Shown here in pieces: positions 9,119 through 19,648 of a stretch of 64,000 nt of DNA. The notes beneath the pieces were generated by a model. The model was not told the DNA's origin. It ran no database searches and worked only from the letters and a program-made list of their open reading frames with translations. The DNA is taken from assembly GCA_017559845.1 (NCBI GenBank), contig JAFYQQ010000023.1:1-64000 (forward strand), written 5' to 3'. Positions within the stretch are counted from its first letter, which is position 1. Every line of letters starts with the position of its first letter. This stretch comes from Bacteroidaceae bacterium. GTDB lineage: Bacteria > Bacteroidota > Bacteroidia > Bacteroidales > Bacteroidaceae. The position numbers and the translations under genes are program-made.

Positions 9119-9691
9119 TTACTTAGCACCAGCTGACTTACCAGACTTTCTACGAATCTGCTCGCCAACGAACAAAACACCCTTACCCTTATAAGGTTCA
9201 GGCTTACGGAAAGAACGAATCTTTGCACATACTTGTCCTAAAAGTTGTTTGTCGCAAGACTCCAATGTGATGAGAGGATTCTGATTTCTCTCAGACTTGG
9301 TCTCAACTTTGATTTCATCGGGAAGCATGAACATAATGGGGTGAGTGTAACCCAGAGCGAAATCCAAAAGATTACCCTGGTTAGATACGCGGAAACCTAC
9401 ACCAACTAGTTCGAGTTCCTTCTTGTATCCTTCTGACACACCAACAACCATGTTGTTCAAGAGAGCACGATAAAGGCCGTGGAATGCCTGCTTCTGCTTC
9501 TGCTCTACGATATCAGTTGCTTCGTCAATCTCCAGAACTACTTCAGCTTCAGAAACCTTAACAATAATTGAGGGGTTTACAGCCTGGCTCAATTCACCTT
9601 TCTTACCTTTTACGGTAACAACATTGTCTGCATCAACGCTAACGGTTACGCCTGCAGGGATGCTAATGGGCAATTTACCAATTCTTGACAT
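9119..9691 (-). CDS. rplF: 50S ribosomal protein L6 (uL6)
   Basis: A 190-residue L6 near the factor-binding centre of the 50S subunit. The start MSRIGKLPISIPAGV fixes the ATG at 9691; an upstream in-frame start would add 11 residues not found in the family. Two homologous halves are present, the C-terminal one ending RKPEPYKGKGVLF and RRKSGKSAGAK. Unusually for this genome, a full Shine-Dalgarno GAGGAGG lies 8 bases before the ATG, directly behind the rpsH stop. Confidence 0.98.
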   Translation of the reverse strand: MSRIGKLPISIPAGVTVSVDADNVVTVKGKKGELSQAVNPSIIVKVSEAEVVLEIDEATDIVEQKQKQAFHGLYRALLNNMVVGVSEGYKKELELVGVGFRVSNQGNLLDFALGYTHPIMFMLPDEIKVETKSERNQNPLITLESCDKQLLGQVCAKIRSFRKPEPYKGKGVLFVGEQIRRKSGKSAGAK

Positions 9692-9699
9692 AAATAAAT

Positions 9700-9706
9700 C
9701 CTCCTC
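9700..9706 (-). promoter_or_regulatory. Strong Shine-Dalgarno site of rplF
   Basis: The minus strand reads GAGGAGG followed by 8 bases and ATG. Nearly all other starts in the window lack such a site, as is usual in Bacteroidetes, so this one stands out and supports the chosen start. Confidence 0.85.
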
Positions 9707-9708
9707 AA

Positions 9709-10104
9709 TTAATATACATAACAAAGAACTTCACCACCGATCTTCAGCTCGGCAGCTTCTTTGTTAGTCATTACACCCTTGGAAGTGGATAAAATAGCAA
9801 TACCCAATCCATTAATTACTCTCGGCATATCCTTATAACCAGTGTACTTACGCATACCGGGAGTGGATATTCTGATCAACTTCTTGATAGCATTCACCTT
9901 GTTAACGGTGTCATACTTCAAGGCAATCTTGATTGTACCTTGAGGTCCATCCTCTACGAACTTGTAGTTCAAGATGTAACCCTTTTCGAAGAGAATCTTG
10001 GTGATTTCCTTCTTCAAATTTGACGCAGGCACTTCCACAATTCTGTGCTTAGCCATGATTGCGTTGCGCAATCTTGTCAAATAATCTGCTATTGGATCTG
10101 TCAT
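9709..10104 (-). CDS. rpsH: 30S ribosomal protein S8 (uS8)
   Basis: A 131-residue S8, a central-domain 16S rRNA binder. The start MTDPIADYLTRLRNA and the C-terminal GLGIAILSTSKGVMTNKEA with GGEVLCYVY are conserved. In E. coli S8 represses the spc operon at the L5 start; here a small hairpin (TCGGG/CCCGA, 10125-10139) precedes rpsH, but a link is not shown. Confidence 0.98.
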   Translation of the reverse strand: MTDPIADYLTRLRNAIMAKHRIVEVPASNLKKEITKILFEKGYILNYKFVEDGPQGTIKIALKYDTVNKVNAIKKLIRISTPGMRKYTGYKDMPRVINGLGIAILSTSKGVMTNKEAAELKIGGEVLCYVY

Positions 10105-10158
10105 GTTATAAAAAATTTAATTAATCGGGGCTCTCCCGACAATATTAAAAAATAAAAA

Positions 10159-10458
10159 TTACCAGCTTGCCTTCTTTACGCCAGGGATCAAACCACTTGA
10201 AGCCATCTCACGGAACTGAATACGTGAAAGGCCGAAGAAGCGCATATATCCCTTGGGACGACCGGTCAACTTGCAACGGTTGTGCAGACGAATGGGGTTT
10301 GCGTTGCGAGGAATTGACTGCAACTTCTGAGCTGCTTCAAATGCTTCAACTGGGTCACCAGTGTTAACAATCTTCTTCAACGCTGCACGCTTCTCTGCAT
10401 ACTTAGCTACGAGTTTGGCACGCTTTACCTCGCGTGCCTTCATGGATTCTTTTGCCAT
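10159..10458 (-). CDS. rpsN: 30S ribosomal protein S14 (uS14), long zinc-free type
   Basis: A 99-residue S14 of the long C- class as in E. coli. The zinc-ribbon cysteine pairs of the short form are absent; only the Cys in [11 protein letters not shown] remains. The end [11 protein letters not shown] is typical. It lies 3 bases behind rplE. Confidence 0.98.
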   Translation of the reverse strand: MAKESMKAREVKRAKLVAKYAEKRAALKKIVNTGDPVEAFEAAQKLQSIPRNANPIRLHNRCKLTGRPKGYMRFFGLSRIQFREMASSGLIPGVKKASW

Positions 10459-10461
10459 ATC

Positions 10462-11022
10462 TTATTTATCGTTTTTTGCGTTCTTAAAGGGAAGACCAAA
10501 TTCCTTCAGCAGAGCATATCCCTCTTCGTCTGTCTGTGCAGTGGTTACGAAGGTAATGTTCATACCCAAAATACGGTCAATAGCATCGATATTGATTTCG
10601 GGGAAAATAATCTGCTCCTGAATACCAAGAGTGTAATTTCCACGACCATCCAACTTGCTCTCGATACCCTTAAAGTCACGGATACGAGGAAGAGCTACAC
10701 GCACGAGTCTCTCCAAGAACTCGTACATTCTCTCACGACGAAGTGTTACGCGTACACCGATAGGCATCTTCTTACGAAGCTTGAAGTTTGCCACGTCCTT
10801 CTTAGAAACAGTAGCAACAGCCTTCTGACCGGTGATAGCAGTAAGTTCATTGATGGCAACCTCGATAATCTTCTTATCGGCAGTAGCCATACCAAGGCCT
10901 TCGTTGATAACGATCTTCTTCAATACAGGAATCTGCATAGGAGAAGTGTAGTTGAATTGCTTCATCAAAGCAGGAGCTATACGCTCTGCATATTCTTTCT
11001 TAAGGCTTGCAGTATTTGCCAT
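10462..11022 (-). CDS. rplE: 50S ribosomal protein L5 (uL5)
   Basis: A 186-residue L5 that binds 5S rRNA and forms the intersubunit bridge in the central protuberance. The blocks [10 protein letters not shown] and [12 protein letters not shown] are conserved. An AAAGGAGA Shine-Dalgarno-like site lies about 8 bases before the ATG, one of only three clear cases in the window. Confidence 0.98.
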   Translation of the reverse strand: MANTASLKKEYAERIAPALMKQFNYTSPMQIPVLKKIVINEGLGMATADKKIIEVAINELTAITGQKAVATVSKKDVANFKLRKKMPIGVRVTLRRERMYEFLERLVRVALPRIRDFKGIESKLDGRGNYTLGIQEQIIFPEINIDAIDRILGMNITFVTTAQTDEEGYALLKEFGLPFKNAKNDK

Positions 11023-11030
11023 TACTTAAA

Positions 11031-11037
11031 TCTCCTT
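11031..11037 (-). promoter_or_regulatory. Shine-Dalgarno-like site of rplE
   Basis: The minus strand reads AAGGAGA about 8 bases upstream of the rplE ATG. Such sites are rare in this genome. Confidence 0.7.
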
Positions 11038-11038
11038 T

Positions 11039-11317
11039 TTATTTTATGGTTACCTTCATGGCCTTACCGTTAGAACGGGTGGCCTGGCCATTTACAATGG
11101 GATTCAACTTAGAAATATGAATAGGAGCCTCCTGCTTTACAATGCCACCCTGAGGGTTCTTGGCACTGGGTTTCTGGCTCTTGGACACCATGTTCACACC
11201 CTCTACAACGGCACGCTGTTCTTTTACGAACACCTTCAATACCTTACCTTGCTGGCCCTTGCTGGCACCAGAGTTTACGTATACGGTATCGCCTTTCTTA
11301 ATATGTAATTTACTCAT
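11039..11317 (-). CDS. rplX: 50S ribosomal protein L24 (uL24)
   Basis: A 92-residue L24 with the KOW motif near the N terminus ([20 protein letters not shown]). Assembly initiator at the tunnel exit. It is shorter than the usual 100-105 residues, lacking part of the C-terminal region; the end [10 protein letters not shown] is intact. Confidence 0.97.
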   Translation of the reverse strand: MSKLHIKKGDTVYVNSGASKGQQGKVLKVFVKEQRAVVEGVNMVSKSQKPSAKNPQGGIVKQEAPIHISKLNPIVNGQATRSNGKAMKVTIK

Positions 11318-11338
11318 TACTTATACTTAGTTAAAGGA

Positions 11339-11704
11339 TTAAAGAACCTCAGGTGCCAAAGATACGACCTTCATATTTACAGTACGCAACTCACGGGCAA
11401 CGGGACCGAAAATACGGCTACCGCGCAACTCACCAGAGTTATTGAGCAATACACAAGCATTGTCATCAAAACGGATATATGAACCATCGGGACGACGAAC
11501 TTCCTTCTTTGTGCGTACAATCAAGGCCTTTGATACGGCACCTTTCTTAATATCACTGGATGGAATGACGCTCTTCACAGAAACGACGATTACATCACCT
11601 ACAGACGCATAACGACGACGAGTACCGCCCAAAACACGAATGCAAAGACATTCCTTGGCACCGCTATTGTCTGCAACAACCAATCTAGATTCGGATTGTA
11701 TCAT
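11339..11704 (-). CDS. rplN: 50S ribosomal protein L14 (uL14)
   Basis: A 121-residue L14 of normal length, at the 50S face contacting 16S helix 14. The start [18 protein letters not shown] and the end [11 protein letters not shown] are diagnostic. It lies 2 bases behind rpsQ. Confidence 0.98.
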   Translation of the reverse strand: MIQSESRLVVADNSGAKECLCIRVLGGTRRRYASVGDVIVVSVKSVIPSSDIKKGAVSKALIVRTKKEVRRPDGSYIRFDDNACVLLNNSGELRGSRIFGPVARELRTVNMKVVSLAPEVL

Positions 11705-11706
11705 AA

Positions 11707-11964
11707 TTACTTAGCTCTTTCAACGATTTCTACTACTCTCCATCTCTTTGTCTTGCTCAAAGGACGAGTTTCCATAATCAGAACGGTGTCACCCTTGTGA
11801 CATTCGTTCTTCTCGTCATGAGCATGGTACTTCTTTGTCTTTGCGACAAACTTACCATAAATAGGGTGCTTCTCCTTGAATTTTGCAGCCACAACAATGG
11901 TCTTATCCATCTTATCGCTTACTACAACACCCGTTCTAGTCTTTCTTAAATTTCTTGCTTCCAT
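11707..11964 (-). CDS. rpsQ: 30S ribosomal protein S17 (uS17)
   Basis: An 85-residue OB-fold protein of the 30S body. The blocks [21 protein letters not shown] and [18 protein letters not shown] are typical. Situated between rpmC and rplN as in nearly all bacteria. Confidence 0.98.
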   Translation of the reverse strand: MEARNLRKTRTGVVVSDKMDKTIVVAAKFKEKHPIYGKFVAKTKKYHAHDEKNECHKGDTVLIMETRPLSKTKRWRVVEIVERAK

Positions 11965-11977
11965 GTTTGGACCATTA

Positions 11978-12172
11978 TTACTTGTTAAGCTCTTTCTGAC
12001 GGAGTACAGTCTTCAAACGAGCTATGTTACGACGCGCAATCTTAATCTGAGAGTTGTTCTCGAGGGGAGAAACGGCATGGTTCAACAACATCTGGTTGTA
12101 GTTTGCCTGCTCTGTCTGGATACGCTCTGCCAATTCGGCAGCGGTCATCTCCTTAATTTCAGCTATCTTCAT
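11978..12172 (-). CDS. rpmC: 50S ribosomal protein L29 (uL29)
   Basis: A 64-residue two-helix protein at the tunnel exit, next to the trigger-factor and SRP site. [18 protein letters not shown] and the C-terminal [15 protein letters not shown] match the family. It lies 2 bases behind rplP. Confidence 0.97.
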   Translation of the reverse strand: MKIAEIKEMTAAELAERIQTEQANYNQMLLNHAVSPLENNSQIKIARRNIARLKTVLRQKELNK

Positions 12173-12174
12173 AA

Positions 12175-12600
12175 TTATGCGTTTTTATCGTAATCTCTTC
12201 TAACTACAAACTTTGTGGTTACAGGCAACTTCTGAGCTGCAAGACGAAGAGCTTCCTTAGCAATCTCATAAGATACACCTTCAATCTCGAAAATGATACG
12301 TCCGGGGGTAATGGGGAATACATATCCTACTGGATCTCCCTTACCCTTACCCATACGTACGTCTGCAGGTTTCTTGGTAACAGGCTTGTCGGGGAAAATA
12401 CGAATCCAACTCTGACCCTCACGCTGCATATAACGTGTCATGGCAACACGGGCTGCTTCAATCTGACGAGCGGTAATCCAATGTGTATCCAAAGACTTGA
12501 TACCAAAAGATCCGAAAGCCAGCTGATTTCCACGCATGGCATTGCCTTTGCAACGACCTTTTTGTGGTCTTCTATATTTTGTTCTTTTTGGTTGTAACAT
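12175..12600 (-). CDS. rplP: 50S ribosomal protein L16 (uL16)
   Basis: A 141-residue L16, next to the A-site tRNA elbow and needed for late 50S assembly. [16 protein letters not shown] and the loop [12 protein letters not shown] are conserved. The Arg in the RMGKGKGDP loop, modified by YcfD in other bacteria, is present. Confidence 0.98.
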   Translation of the reverse strand: MLQPKRTKYRRPQKGRCKGNAMRGNQLAFGSFGIKSLDTHWITARQIEAARVAMTRYMQREGQSWIRIFPDKPVTKKPADVRMGKGKGDPVGYVFPITPGRIIFEIEGVSYEIAKEALRLAAQKLPVTTKFVVRRDYDKNA

Positions 12601-12614
12601 GATAATTCTGAAAT

Positions 12615-13343
12615 TTAGCGATTGTTGTTCTTCTTACGACGGAAGTTCTTACCACCGTTGCCGTTAAAGTTACGTCCACTCTCCTTCTGCTGAGTGAAGT
12701 TGGGTGACAAATCCTTCTTGCCATATACCTCACCACGGCAAATCCAAACCTTGATGCCCAAGATACCAACCTTTGTCAGCGCTTCTGCGTGGCAATAGTC
12801 GATATCGGCACGAAGTGTGTGCAATGGAGTACGACCTTCCTTGAACATCTCTGAACGAGCCATTTCAGCACCGTTAAGGCGACCACAGATTTGAACCTTG
12901 ATACCTTCTGCACCGGCGCGCATTGAATTTGCTACAGCCATCTTGATGGCACGACGGTAAGAAATCTTACCTTCAACCTGACGAGCAATATTGTTGGCTA
13001 CTATCACAGCATCCAGCTCAGGCTTCTTAACCTCGAAGATGTTGATCTGAATTTCCTTCTGAGTCAACTTCTTCAATTCTTCCTTCAGATTGTCAACTTT
13101 TTCGCCACCCTTACCAATGATAAGTCCTGGACGGGCAGTACATACGGTAATGGTTACCATCTTAAGTGTGCGTTCGATGACAATACGGGAAATACTGGCA
13201 TCGCCCAGACGAGCGTTAAGATACTTGCGAATCTTGCTATCCTCAAGGATAGAATCTCCGAAGTCTTTGCCACCATACCAATTAGAGTCCCAACCGCGTA
13301 CAATACCTAAGCGATTGCTTATAGGATTAACTTTCTGTCCCAT
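12615..13343 (-). CDS. rpsC: 30S ribosomal protein S3 (uS3)
   Basis: A 242-residue S3 at the mRNA entry. [20 protein letters not shown] starts the protein; a KH domain ([18 protein letters not shown]) and the C-terminal domain ([18 protein letters not shown]-like block) follow. A short Asn/Gly/Lys-rich tail after about residue 215 ([16 protein letters not shown]) is an extension beyond the conserved core. Confidence 0.98.
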   Translation of the reverse strand: MGQKVNPISNRLGIVRGWDSNWYGGKDFGDSILEDSKIRKYLNARLGDASISRIVIERTLKMVTITVCTARPGLIIGKGGEKVDNLKEELKKLTQKEIQINIFEVKKPELDAVIVANNIARQVEGKISYRRAIKMAVANSMRAGAEGIKVQICGRLNGAEMARSEMFKEGRTPLHTLRADIDYCHAEALTKVGILGIKVWICRGEVYGKKDLSPNFTQQKESGRNFNGNGGKNFRRKKNNNR

Positions 13344-13358
13344 ACTTTTACTTAATCA

Positions 13359-13754
13359 TTAATCATTCTTAGTGTCGACGAACAAAGTAACATGGTTAGA
13401 ACGCTTACGGATTCTATAACCACGGCCCTGAGGAGCAGGTCTCATTCGCTTGAGGGTAGCACCACAATCTACAAAAATCTTTGTGATATAGAGCTCGCCA
13501 TCCTCTGCCTTACGCTCATTTTTTTGTTCCCAGTTTGCAATAGCCGAACGGAGAAGCTTCTCAACATCGGCTGAAGCTGCCTTAGCGCAGAACTTCAAAG
13601 TTGCAAGTGCTCGGTTAACTTCCATGCCGCGAACCAAATCAACCACATATCTCATCTTGCGGGGAGAAGAAGGCACATTGCGCAACTTAGCAAAATATTG
13701 GGTTTTGAGGGCTGCCTTTCTTGCATCAGCAGCTAATCTTTTTCTTTTTCCCAT
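13359..13754 (-). CDS. rplV: 50S ribosomal protein L22 (uL22)
   Basis: A 131-residue L22 whose beta-hairpin lines the exit tunnel ([19 protein letters not shown]). A basic N-terminal extension of about 20 residues ([19 protein letters not shown]) precedes the core; the same kind of extension is known in Bacteroides L22, supporting the lineage call. Confidence 0.98.
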   Translation of the reverse strand: MGKRKRLAADARKAALKTQYFAKLRNVPSSPRKMRYVVDLVRGMEVNRALATLKFCAKAASADVEKLLRSAIANWEQKNERKAEDGELYITKIFVDCGATLKRMRPAPQGRGYRIRKRSNHVTLFVDTKND

Positions 13755-13791
13755 TATATTATTACTCTTTTATTATCTTTAAACGACCTGC

Positions 13792-14061
13792 TTACTTCTT
13801 CTTGTTACCAGCATGGCCACCGAACTTACGTGTGGGAGCAAACTCACCCAACTTGTGTCCAACCATGTTTTCAGTAACGTAAACAGGAATAAACTTATTT
13901 CCGTTATGAACGGCTACCGTATGACCAACGAAGTCAGGAGAAATCATTGAAGCACGAGACCATGTCTTTACGACATTCTTCTTGCCACTCTCATTCATGG
14001 CAAGAATCTTTTTCTCCAGACTAACTTCAATATACGGACCTTTCTTTAATGAACGACTCAT
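13792..14061 (-). CDS. rpsS: 30S ribosomal protein S19 (uS19)
   Basis: An 89-residue S19 of the 30S head, forming a complex with S13. [19 protein letters not shown] and the end [16 protein letters not shown] are standard. Confidence 0.98.
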   Translation of the reverse strand: MSRSLKKGPYIEVSLEKKILAMNESGKKNVVKTWSRASMISPDFVGHTVAVHNGNKFIPVYVTENMVGHKLGEFAPTRKFGGHAGNKKK

Positions 14062-14082
14062 ACTTTACTCTAGTTAACTTGA

Positions 14083-14907
14083 TTACTTTTTACATCTTTC
14101 GATAATATACTTGTTGGACTGCTTCTTAGGTGCACGTGTCTTGAGACCCTTAGCATACAAGCCCTTACGTGAACGAGGATGACCTCCAGACTGACGTCCT
14201 TCACCACCACCCATGGGGTGATCGTGGGGGTTCATAACGACACCACGGTTGTGGGGACGACGACCCAACCAGCGAGAACGACCGGCCTTACCTGAGCATT
14301 CCAACGCGTGATCGCTGTTACCTACACTACCGATAGTAGCCTTGCAGGTGTTGAGAATCAGACGAGTCTCACCAGAAGGCAACTTGATAACACAGTAACG
14401 ACCATCACGAGAAGTCAACTGAGCGAAATTACCAGCGGAACGCACGAGCAGAGCGCCCTGACCAGGACGAAGCTCGATGTTGTGGATTACAGTACCGACG
14501 GGAATGTTCTGCAAGGGCAGACAGTTTCCAACTTCGGGAGCTGCTTCGGCGCCACTCATCACAGTGGTACCCACCTTCAAACCGTTGGGAGCAATAATAT
14601 AACGTTTTTCACCGTCAGCGTAAAACAACAGAGCGATACGAGCCGAACGGTTGGGATCGTATTCAATTGTTTTAACCACTGCGGGCACACCATCTTTCTC
14701 TCGTTTGAAGTCAATGAAACGGAAAAGCTTCTTATGGCCACCGCCAAGGTAGCGCATGGTCATCTTACCGACGTTGTTGCGACCACCAGTTGAACGCTTT
14801 CCGTAAACGAGAGACTTTTCAGGTACCGATGCAGTAATTTCCTCGAAGGTACCTATAACTTTGTGTCTTTGGCCCGGTGTTGTGGGCTTAAATTTACGTA
14901 CTGCCAT
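14083..14907 (-). CDS. rplB: 50S ribosomal protein L2 (uL2)
   Basis: A 274-residue L2, essential for subunit joining and near the peptidyl-transferase centre. The C-terminal block [12 protein letters not shown] contains the conserved His at the catalytic centre; [13 protein letters not shown] precedes it. Length is normal. Confidence 0.98.
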   Translation of the reverse strand: MAVRKFKPTTPGQRHKVIGTFEEITASVPEKSLVYGKRSTGGRNNVGKMTMRYLGGGHKKLFRFIDFKREKDGVPAVVKTIEYDPNRSARIALLFYADGEKRYIIAPNGLKVGTTVMSGAEAAPEVGNCLPLQNIPVGTVIHNIELRPGQGALLVRSAGNFAQLTSRDGRYCVIKLPSGETRLILNTCKATIGSVGNSDHALECSGKAGRSRWLGRRPHNRGVVMNPHDHPMGGGEGRQSGGHPRSRKGLYAKGLKTRAPKKQSNKYIIERCKK

Positions 14908-14915
14908 CTTATAAA

Positions 14916-15206
14916 TTAAATGTTGCTATAAAAATCAATAACATCGCCTTCCTTCAAAGTCACGATTGCCTTCTTGAAGGCGTTTGTGCGGCCCTTAATC
15001 AGGCCAGACTTTGTATAGCGGCTTTTGTTCTTACCTGCATAATTGCAAGTATTCACTGCGGTTACAGTGACATTATAGAGAGCCTCAACTTCCTTCTTAA
15101 TCTCTATTTTGTTTGCCTCAGGACGCACGATGAAGCCGAACTTGTTCTGCTTCTCGGTGATTTGGGTCATCTTCTCTGTGATGATAGGCTTAATGATATA
15201 TCCCAT
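14916..15206 (-). CDS. rplW: 50S ribosomal protein L23 (uL23)
   Basis: A 96-residue L23, docking site for trigger factor and SRP at the tunnel exit. [11 protein letters not shown] and the region [15 protein letters not shown] match the family. It lies 8 bases upstream of rplB. Confidence 0.98.
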   Translation of the reverse strand: MGYIIKPIITEKMTQITEKQNKFGFIVRPEANKIEIKKEVEALYNVTVTAVNTCNYAGKNKSRYTKSGLIKGRTNAFKKAIVTLKEGDVIDFYSNI

Positions 15207-15226
15207 AATAGTTATGACTCTTTATC

Positions 15227-15856
15227 TTATTTTATTAAGTTTCCTTCAATTACGTTCAACGCGCCTTCAGTCACAACCATTACCTGAGCATCCAATACTT
15301 TGTAGGTATTCAACGCTTCGGCAGGCATAACATTGACACGTTCGATATTACGAGCCGACAAATATACTACTTTATTTGCACCTGGCAAAACAAAAAGGCT
15401 CTTCTTTTCTGAAACTTTAAGATTATTTATGATTTCTACCATAGATTTGGTCTTAGGAGCCTCAAAATTGAAGTCTTCAATTACAATGATTGCATTTTCT
15501 TTTGCCTTATATGCAAGAGCAGACTTACGTGCCAACAGACGAAGTTTCTTGTTCAACTTGAAACCGTAATCGCGGGGCTTGGGGCCGAATACACGACCAC
15601 CACCTACCAATACGGGAGAGTTGATATCACCACGGCGAGCGCCACCGCCACCCTTCTGGCGACCGAGCTTGCGTGTTGAACCACTTACTTCGCTTCTTTC
15701 CTTTGACTTTGCAGTACCCTGACGCTGGTTAGCCAAATAGAGCTTTACATCAAGATAGATTGCATGATCATTGGGTTCGATTGCATAGATATCATCATTG
15801 AGGACAACCTTACGACCGGTATCCTCGCCCTTAATATTTAATACACTGATTTCCAT
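15227..15856 (-). CDS. rplD: 50S ribosomal protein L4 (uL4)
   Basis: A 209-residue L4 with the tunnel-reaching loop ([21 protein letters not shown], quoted in part: [14 protein letters not shown]) at about residues 70-90. The start codon overlaps the rplC stop by one base (TAATG), indicating coupled translation. In E. coli L4 also controls the S10 operon; such control here is not shown. Confidence 0.98.
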   Translation of the reverse strand: MEISVLNIKGEDTGRKVVLNDDIYAIEPNDHAIYLDVKLYLANQRQGTAKSKERSEVSGSTRKLGRQKGGGGARRGDINSPVLVGGGRVFGPKPRDYGFKLNKKLRLLARKSALAYKAKENAIIVIEDFNFEAPKTKSMVEIINNLKVSEKKSLFVLPGANKVVYLSARNIERVNVMPAEALNTYKVLDAQVMVVTEGALNVIEGNLIK

Positions 15857-16473
15857 TACTTCAAAACGCTAACAATTGAACCATTGTATCCAGGAACACT
15901 ACCCTTGATCAAAAGAAGGTTATGTTCGGGGATTACCTTTAACACTTGCAGATTGTGAGTAGTTACACGGTCACAACCCATCTGGCCGCCCATGCGCAAA
16001 CCTTTGAATACCTTTGCGGGGTAAGAACATGCGCCGATTGAACCGGGCTTACGCTGACGGTCATCCTGACCGTGAGTAGTCTGACCTACACCACCAAAGC
16101 CATGACGCTTCATTACACCCTGGAAACCGCGACCCTTTGATGTACCGATTACATCAACATACTCGCAGCCCTCAAACATTTCAACGGTTACGGTGTCGCC
16201 AAGGTTCAATTCCTTGTCGAAGCCTGTGAACTCGGCCAAGTGTCTCTTGGGTGTTACACCAGCCTTCTTAAAGTGACCCATCAAAGCTGCGGTAGTATTC
16301 TTCTCCTTAGCTTCCTGGAAACCGAGCTGAATGGCGCTATAACCATCCTTCTCTACACTCTTGACCTGAGTAACAACACAAGGACCCAATTCGATAACAG
16401 TGCATGGTACATTCTTACCCTCGGCACTGAATACGGAAGTCATTCCGATTTTCTTTCCTAATAATCCTGGCAT
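15856..16473 (-). CDS. rplC: 50S ribosomal protein L3 (uL3)
   Basis: A 205-residue L3, an early assembly protein with a loop reaching the peptidyl-transferase centre. [31 protein letters not shown] and [13 protein letters not shown] are diagnostic. The Gln methylated by PrmB in other bacteria would lie in the THGQDDRQR stretch. Confidence 0.98.
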   Translation of the reverse strand: MPGLLGKKIGMTSVFSAEGKNVPCTVIELGPCVVTQVKSVEKDGYSAIQLGFQEAKEKNTTAALMGHFKKAGVTPKRHLAEFTGFDKELNLGDTVTVEMFEGCEYVDVIGTSKGRGFQGVMKRHGFGGVGQTTHGQDDRQRKPGSIGACSYPAKVFKGLRMGGQMGCDRVTTHNLQVLKVIPEHNLLLIKGSVPGYNGSIVSVLK

Positions 16474-16509
16474 TTCAGATAAATTTAAAAAACAAATTAA
16501 TTAATAGTA

Positions 16510-16815
16510 TTAAACCTTGATCTCAACTTCCACGCCGCTGGGCAATTCCAACTTCATCAGAGCGTCAATAGTCTTCTCTGTTGAGCTGTAAATGTCGATA
16601 AGACGCTTGTAAGAAGACAGTTCAAACTGTTCACGGCTCTTCTTGTTAACGAAAGTAGAACGGTTAACGGTAAAGATACGCTTGCGGGTGGGCAAGGGTA
16701 TAGGACCGCTAACGATAGCACCAGACAACTTTACTGTCTTTACAATTTTCTCTGCAGACTTGTCCACCAGATTGTGGTCATAAGACTTCAGCTTAATTCT
16801 AATTTTTTGACTCAT
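16510..16815 (-). CDS. rpsJ: 30S ribosomal protein S10 (uS10)
   Basis: A 101-residue S10 of the 30S head and partner of NusB in antitermination. [20 protein letters not shown] and [17 protein letters not shown] are typical. It is separated from fusA by 95 bases that contain a strong hairpin. Confidence 0.98.
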   Translation of the reverse strand: MSQKIRIKLKSYDHNLVDKSAEKIVKTVKLSGAIVSGPIPLPTRKRIFTVNRSTFVNKKSREQFELSSYKRLIDIYSSTEKTIDALMKLELPSGVEVEIKV

Positions 16816-16847
16816 GTTATTTTTTATATTAATATTGTTTATAATAG

Positions 16848-16893
16848 GAAAGGAACGTTCCCTAAGAGTCGTTTGCTAGAGAACGGCCCTTTC
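16848..16893 (-). promoter_or_regulatory. Long hairpin between fusA and rpsJ
   Basis: On the minus strand GAAAGG pairs with CCTTTC, and after a 2x2 internal mismatch CGTTCTCTAG pairs with CTTAGGGAACG-like sequence (10 bp with two G-T pairs), closing a loop of about 9 bases. It is not followed by a T-run, so a processing or mRNA-stability element is more likely than a terminator. Confidence 0.6.
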
Positions 16894-16910
16894 ACTATCG
16901 TTTATTTTTA

Positions 16911-19028
16911 TTATACGAGGTCTACGCGGCCCTTGATTTCCTCCAATACTGCCTTGGCGATACCAGAGCTAACGGGAGCATGGTGATCGTAGGTCATTGA
17001 AGATGTTGCACGACCAGAAGTGATGGTACGCAATGCAGTTACATAACCGAACATCTCGGCCAGGGGAACCATTGCCTTAACCAGACGGGCACCAGTACGA
17101 GTGGTATCCATACCTTCTACCTGTCCACGACGCTTGTTCAAGTCACCGATAACGTCACCCATGTTTTCTTCGGGAGTAACAACCTCCAACTTCATTATGG
17201 GCTCCATCAAAACGGGCTTAGCCTTGGCGCAGCAAGCCTTGTAAGCCATCTGGGCTGCGATTTCAAATGACAACTGGTCAGAGTCTACGGGGTGGAATGA
17301 ACCATCAACGAGCTCAACCTTCAGGCTGTCCATGGGGAATCCACCGAGAACACCGTTCTTCATAGCGGCATCAAATCCCTTCTGTACGCTGGGGATAAAT
17401 TCCTTAGGAATGTTACCACCGGTAACGCTGTTGATGAACTGCAAGGGAGTTTCGTTATAATCCTCATCGCGGGGACCTACGTTAACAATAATATCAGCGA
17501 ACTTACCGCGACCACCAGACTGCTTCTTGTAAACCTCACGGTGGTTAACAGTGGCGGTGATAGCTTCCTTATAGTTAACCTGGGGCTTACCCTGGTTACA
17601 TTCAACCTTGAATTCACGCTTCAGACGGTCGATGATAATATCCAAGTGAAGCTCACCCATACCTGAGATAACGGTCTGACCGCTCTGCTCATCAGTCTTA
17701 ACTGTAAAGGTGGGATCTTCTTCAGCCAACTTAGCCAAGCCGTTAGACAGCTTGTCGAGGTCCTTCTGAGTCTTGGGCTCTACTGCGATACCAATAACGG
17801 GATCGGGGAAGTCCATAGACTCCAGTACGATGGGTGCATCCTCATCACAGAGGGTATCGCCGGTACGGATATCCTTGAAACCTACACCTGCACCGATATC
17901 ACCAGCTGTGATTTCCTCTACGGGATTCTGGTGGTTAGAGTGCATCTGGAACAGACGGCTTACACGCTCCTTCTTACCAGAACGGACATTGAATGTATAT
18001 GAACCGGCAGCAATCTTACCAGAGTAAACACGGAAGAAGGTCAGACGGCCAACATATGGATCGGTTGCAATCTTGAACGCAAGAGCAGAAGTCTTTTCAT
18101 CCTCACTGGGCTTACGCTCCTCATCCTCGCCTGTATCGGGATTTGTACCGATGATATTGGGAGTATCCAGAGGAGAAGGCAAGAACATACAAACATAGTC
18201 AAGCAGAGTCTGTACACCCTTGTTCTTGAAAGAAGATCCACAGGTCATGGGAACGATATCGAGTGCCAGGGTACCCTTACGGATAGCAGCTACGATTTCC
18301 TCTTCAGTCAAGCTGTCGGGATCCTCGAAGTACTTCTCCATCAGCGTGTCGTCCTGCTCTGCAGCCAGCTCAATCATCTTGCCGCGCCACTCTTCACACT
18401 CATCAGCCATGTCTGCAGGAATATCCTCTACGCTGTATTCTGCACCCATAGTCTCATCGTGCCACAGGATAGCCTTCATCTTAATCAGGTCTACGATACC
18501 CTTGAAGTTTTCTTCAGCACCGATGGGCACTGCCACAACACAGGGAGTAGCGCCCAAGATTTCCTTCATCTGGCGTACAACCTCGAAGAAGTCAGCACCA
18601 GAACGGTCCATCTTGTTTACATAACCGATACGGGGAACATTGTACTTGTCAGCCTGGCGCCATACGGTTTCAGACTGAGGTTCAACACCACCCACAGCAC
18701 AATATGTTGCAACTGCACCGTCGAGCACACGCAGTGAACGTTCTACCTCAGCGGTAAAGTCAACGTGTCCCGGAGTGTCAATCAGGTTGAACTTGTACTT
18801 GTTACCATTCCATGTCCAGAACGCAGTTGTAGCAGCAGAGGTAATGGTGATACCACGCTCCTGCTCCTGAGCCATCCAGTCCATTGTTGCAGAACCGTCA
18901 TGGGTTTCACCGATCTTGTGAGTCTTACCGGTGTAGAAAAGAATACGCTCTGAAGTTGTTGTCTTACCGGCATCGATGTGAGCCATAATACCGATATTAC
19001 GTGTCAAGAGAAGATCTTGCTTTGCCAT
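16911..19028 (-). CDS. fusA: Elongation factor G
   Basis: A 705-residue EF-G that drives translocation by GTP hydrolysis. The G domain shows [15 protein letters not shown] (G1), the switch-[10 protein letters not shown] and NKMD; domains II-V follow, with the domain-IV end [19 protein letters not shown]. The neighbourhood (rpsL-rpsG-fusA) marks it as the canonical EF-G rather than a paralogue such as EF-G2. The tuf gene that follows fusA in E. coli is absent here and lies at 54043-55230. Confidence 0.98.
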   Translation of the reverse strand: MAKQDLLLTRNIGIMAHIDAGKTTTSERILFYTGKTHKIGETHDGSATMDWMAQEQERGITITSAATTAFWTWNGNKYKFNLIDTPGHVDFTAEVERSLRVLDGAVATYCAVGGVEPQSETVWRQADKYNVPRIGYVNKMDRSGADFFEVVRQMKEILGATPCVVAVPIGAEENFKGIVDLIKMKAILWHDETMGAEYSVEDIPADMADECEEWRGKMIELAAEQDDTLMEKYFEDPDSLTEEEIVAAIRKGTLALDIVPMTCGSSFKNKGVQTLLDYVCMFLPSPLDTPNIIGTNPDTGEDEERKPSEDEKTSALAFKIATDPYVGRLTFFRVYSGKIAAGSYTFNVRSGKKERVSRLFQMHSNHQNPVEEITAGDIGAGVGFKDIRTGDTLCDEDAPIVLESMDFPDPVIGIAVEPKTQKDLDKLSNGLAKLAEEDPTFTVKTDEQSGQTVISGMGELHLDIIIDRLKREFKVECNQGKPQVNYKEAITATVNHREVYKKQSGGRGKFADIIVNVGPRDEDYNETPLQFINSVTGGNIPKEFIPSVQKGFDAAMKNGVLGGFPMDSLKVELVDGSFHPVDSDQLSFEIAAQMAYKACCAKAKPVLMEPIMKLEVVTPEENMGDVIGDLNKRRGQVEGMDTTRTGARLVKAMVPLAEMFGYVTALRTITSGRATSSMTYDHHAPVSSGIAKAVLEEIKGRVDLV

Positions 19029-19050
19029 TGTTATTTTCGTTTAACAGTGA

Positions 19051-19527
19051 TTAGAAACGGAAATGTGCAAAAGCACGGTTGGCCTCAGCCATACGGTGCA
19101 TATCCTCCTTACGCTTGAATGCACCACCCTGCTCGTTGTAAGCATCCATAATCTCAGCAGCCAGCTTGTCTGCCATGGTCTTACCACCGCGCTTGCGAGC
19201 ATAAAGAATCATGTTCTTCATTGAAACGCTCTCCTTGCGGTCGGGACGGATTTCTGTGGGAACCTGGAAGGTAGCACCACCGATACGGCGGCTCTTTACC
19301 TCAACCTGAGGAGTGATCTTGTCCAGAGCCTCTTTCCAAATCTGAAGTGACTCCTTCTCCTCGTTAGCCATCTTGGTCTTCACAATCTCAAGAGCATTGT
19401 AGAAAATTTCGTAAGAAATGCTCTTCTTACCATCGTACATCAGGTGATTTACGAACTTAGACACCTTCACATCACCGAAAACGGGATCGGGAAGGATAAC
19501 ACGCTTTTTTGGTTTTGCTTTACGCAT
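19051..19527 (-). CDS. rpsG: 30S ribosomal protein S7 (uS7)
   Basis: A 158-residue S7 that starts assembly of the 30S head. [38 protein letters not shown] and the end [13 protein letters not shown] are typical. A 121-base spacer separates it from rpsL, longer than the other gaps of the operon, with no clear hairpin or promoter that I can identify. Confidence 0.98.
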   Translation of the reverse strand: MRKAKPKKRVILPDPVFGDVKVSKFVNHLMYDGKKSISYEIFYNALEIVKTKMANEEKESLQIWKEALDKITPQVEVKSRRIGGATFQVPTEIRPDRKESVSMKNMILYARKRGGKTMADKLAAEIMDAYNEQGGAFKRKEDMHRMAEANRAFAHFRF

Positions 19528-19648
19528 TTTTGTTTTGTTTGATTTTGATTAAAATAGGCTGCAATCTTTGTTCTTCAAGTCTCTCGCCAGAAACTTTACT
19601 CAACCTTAAGCATATACAACCAAACTTTTGTTTAATTTGTCCTTAGAA

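Noticed and set aside
10125-10139. S8 autoregulatory site before rpsH
   Set aside because: Only a 5-bp stem with a 5-base loop is visible, without the features of the known S8 site; the evidence is too weak.
19528-19648. S7 regulatory structure in the rpsL-rpsG gap
   Set aside because: The 121-base gap is long enough, but I could not find a stable stem resembling the known S7 target.
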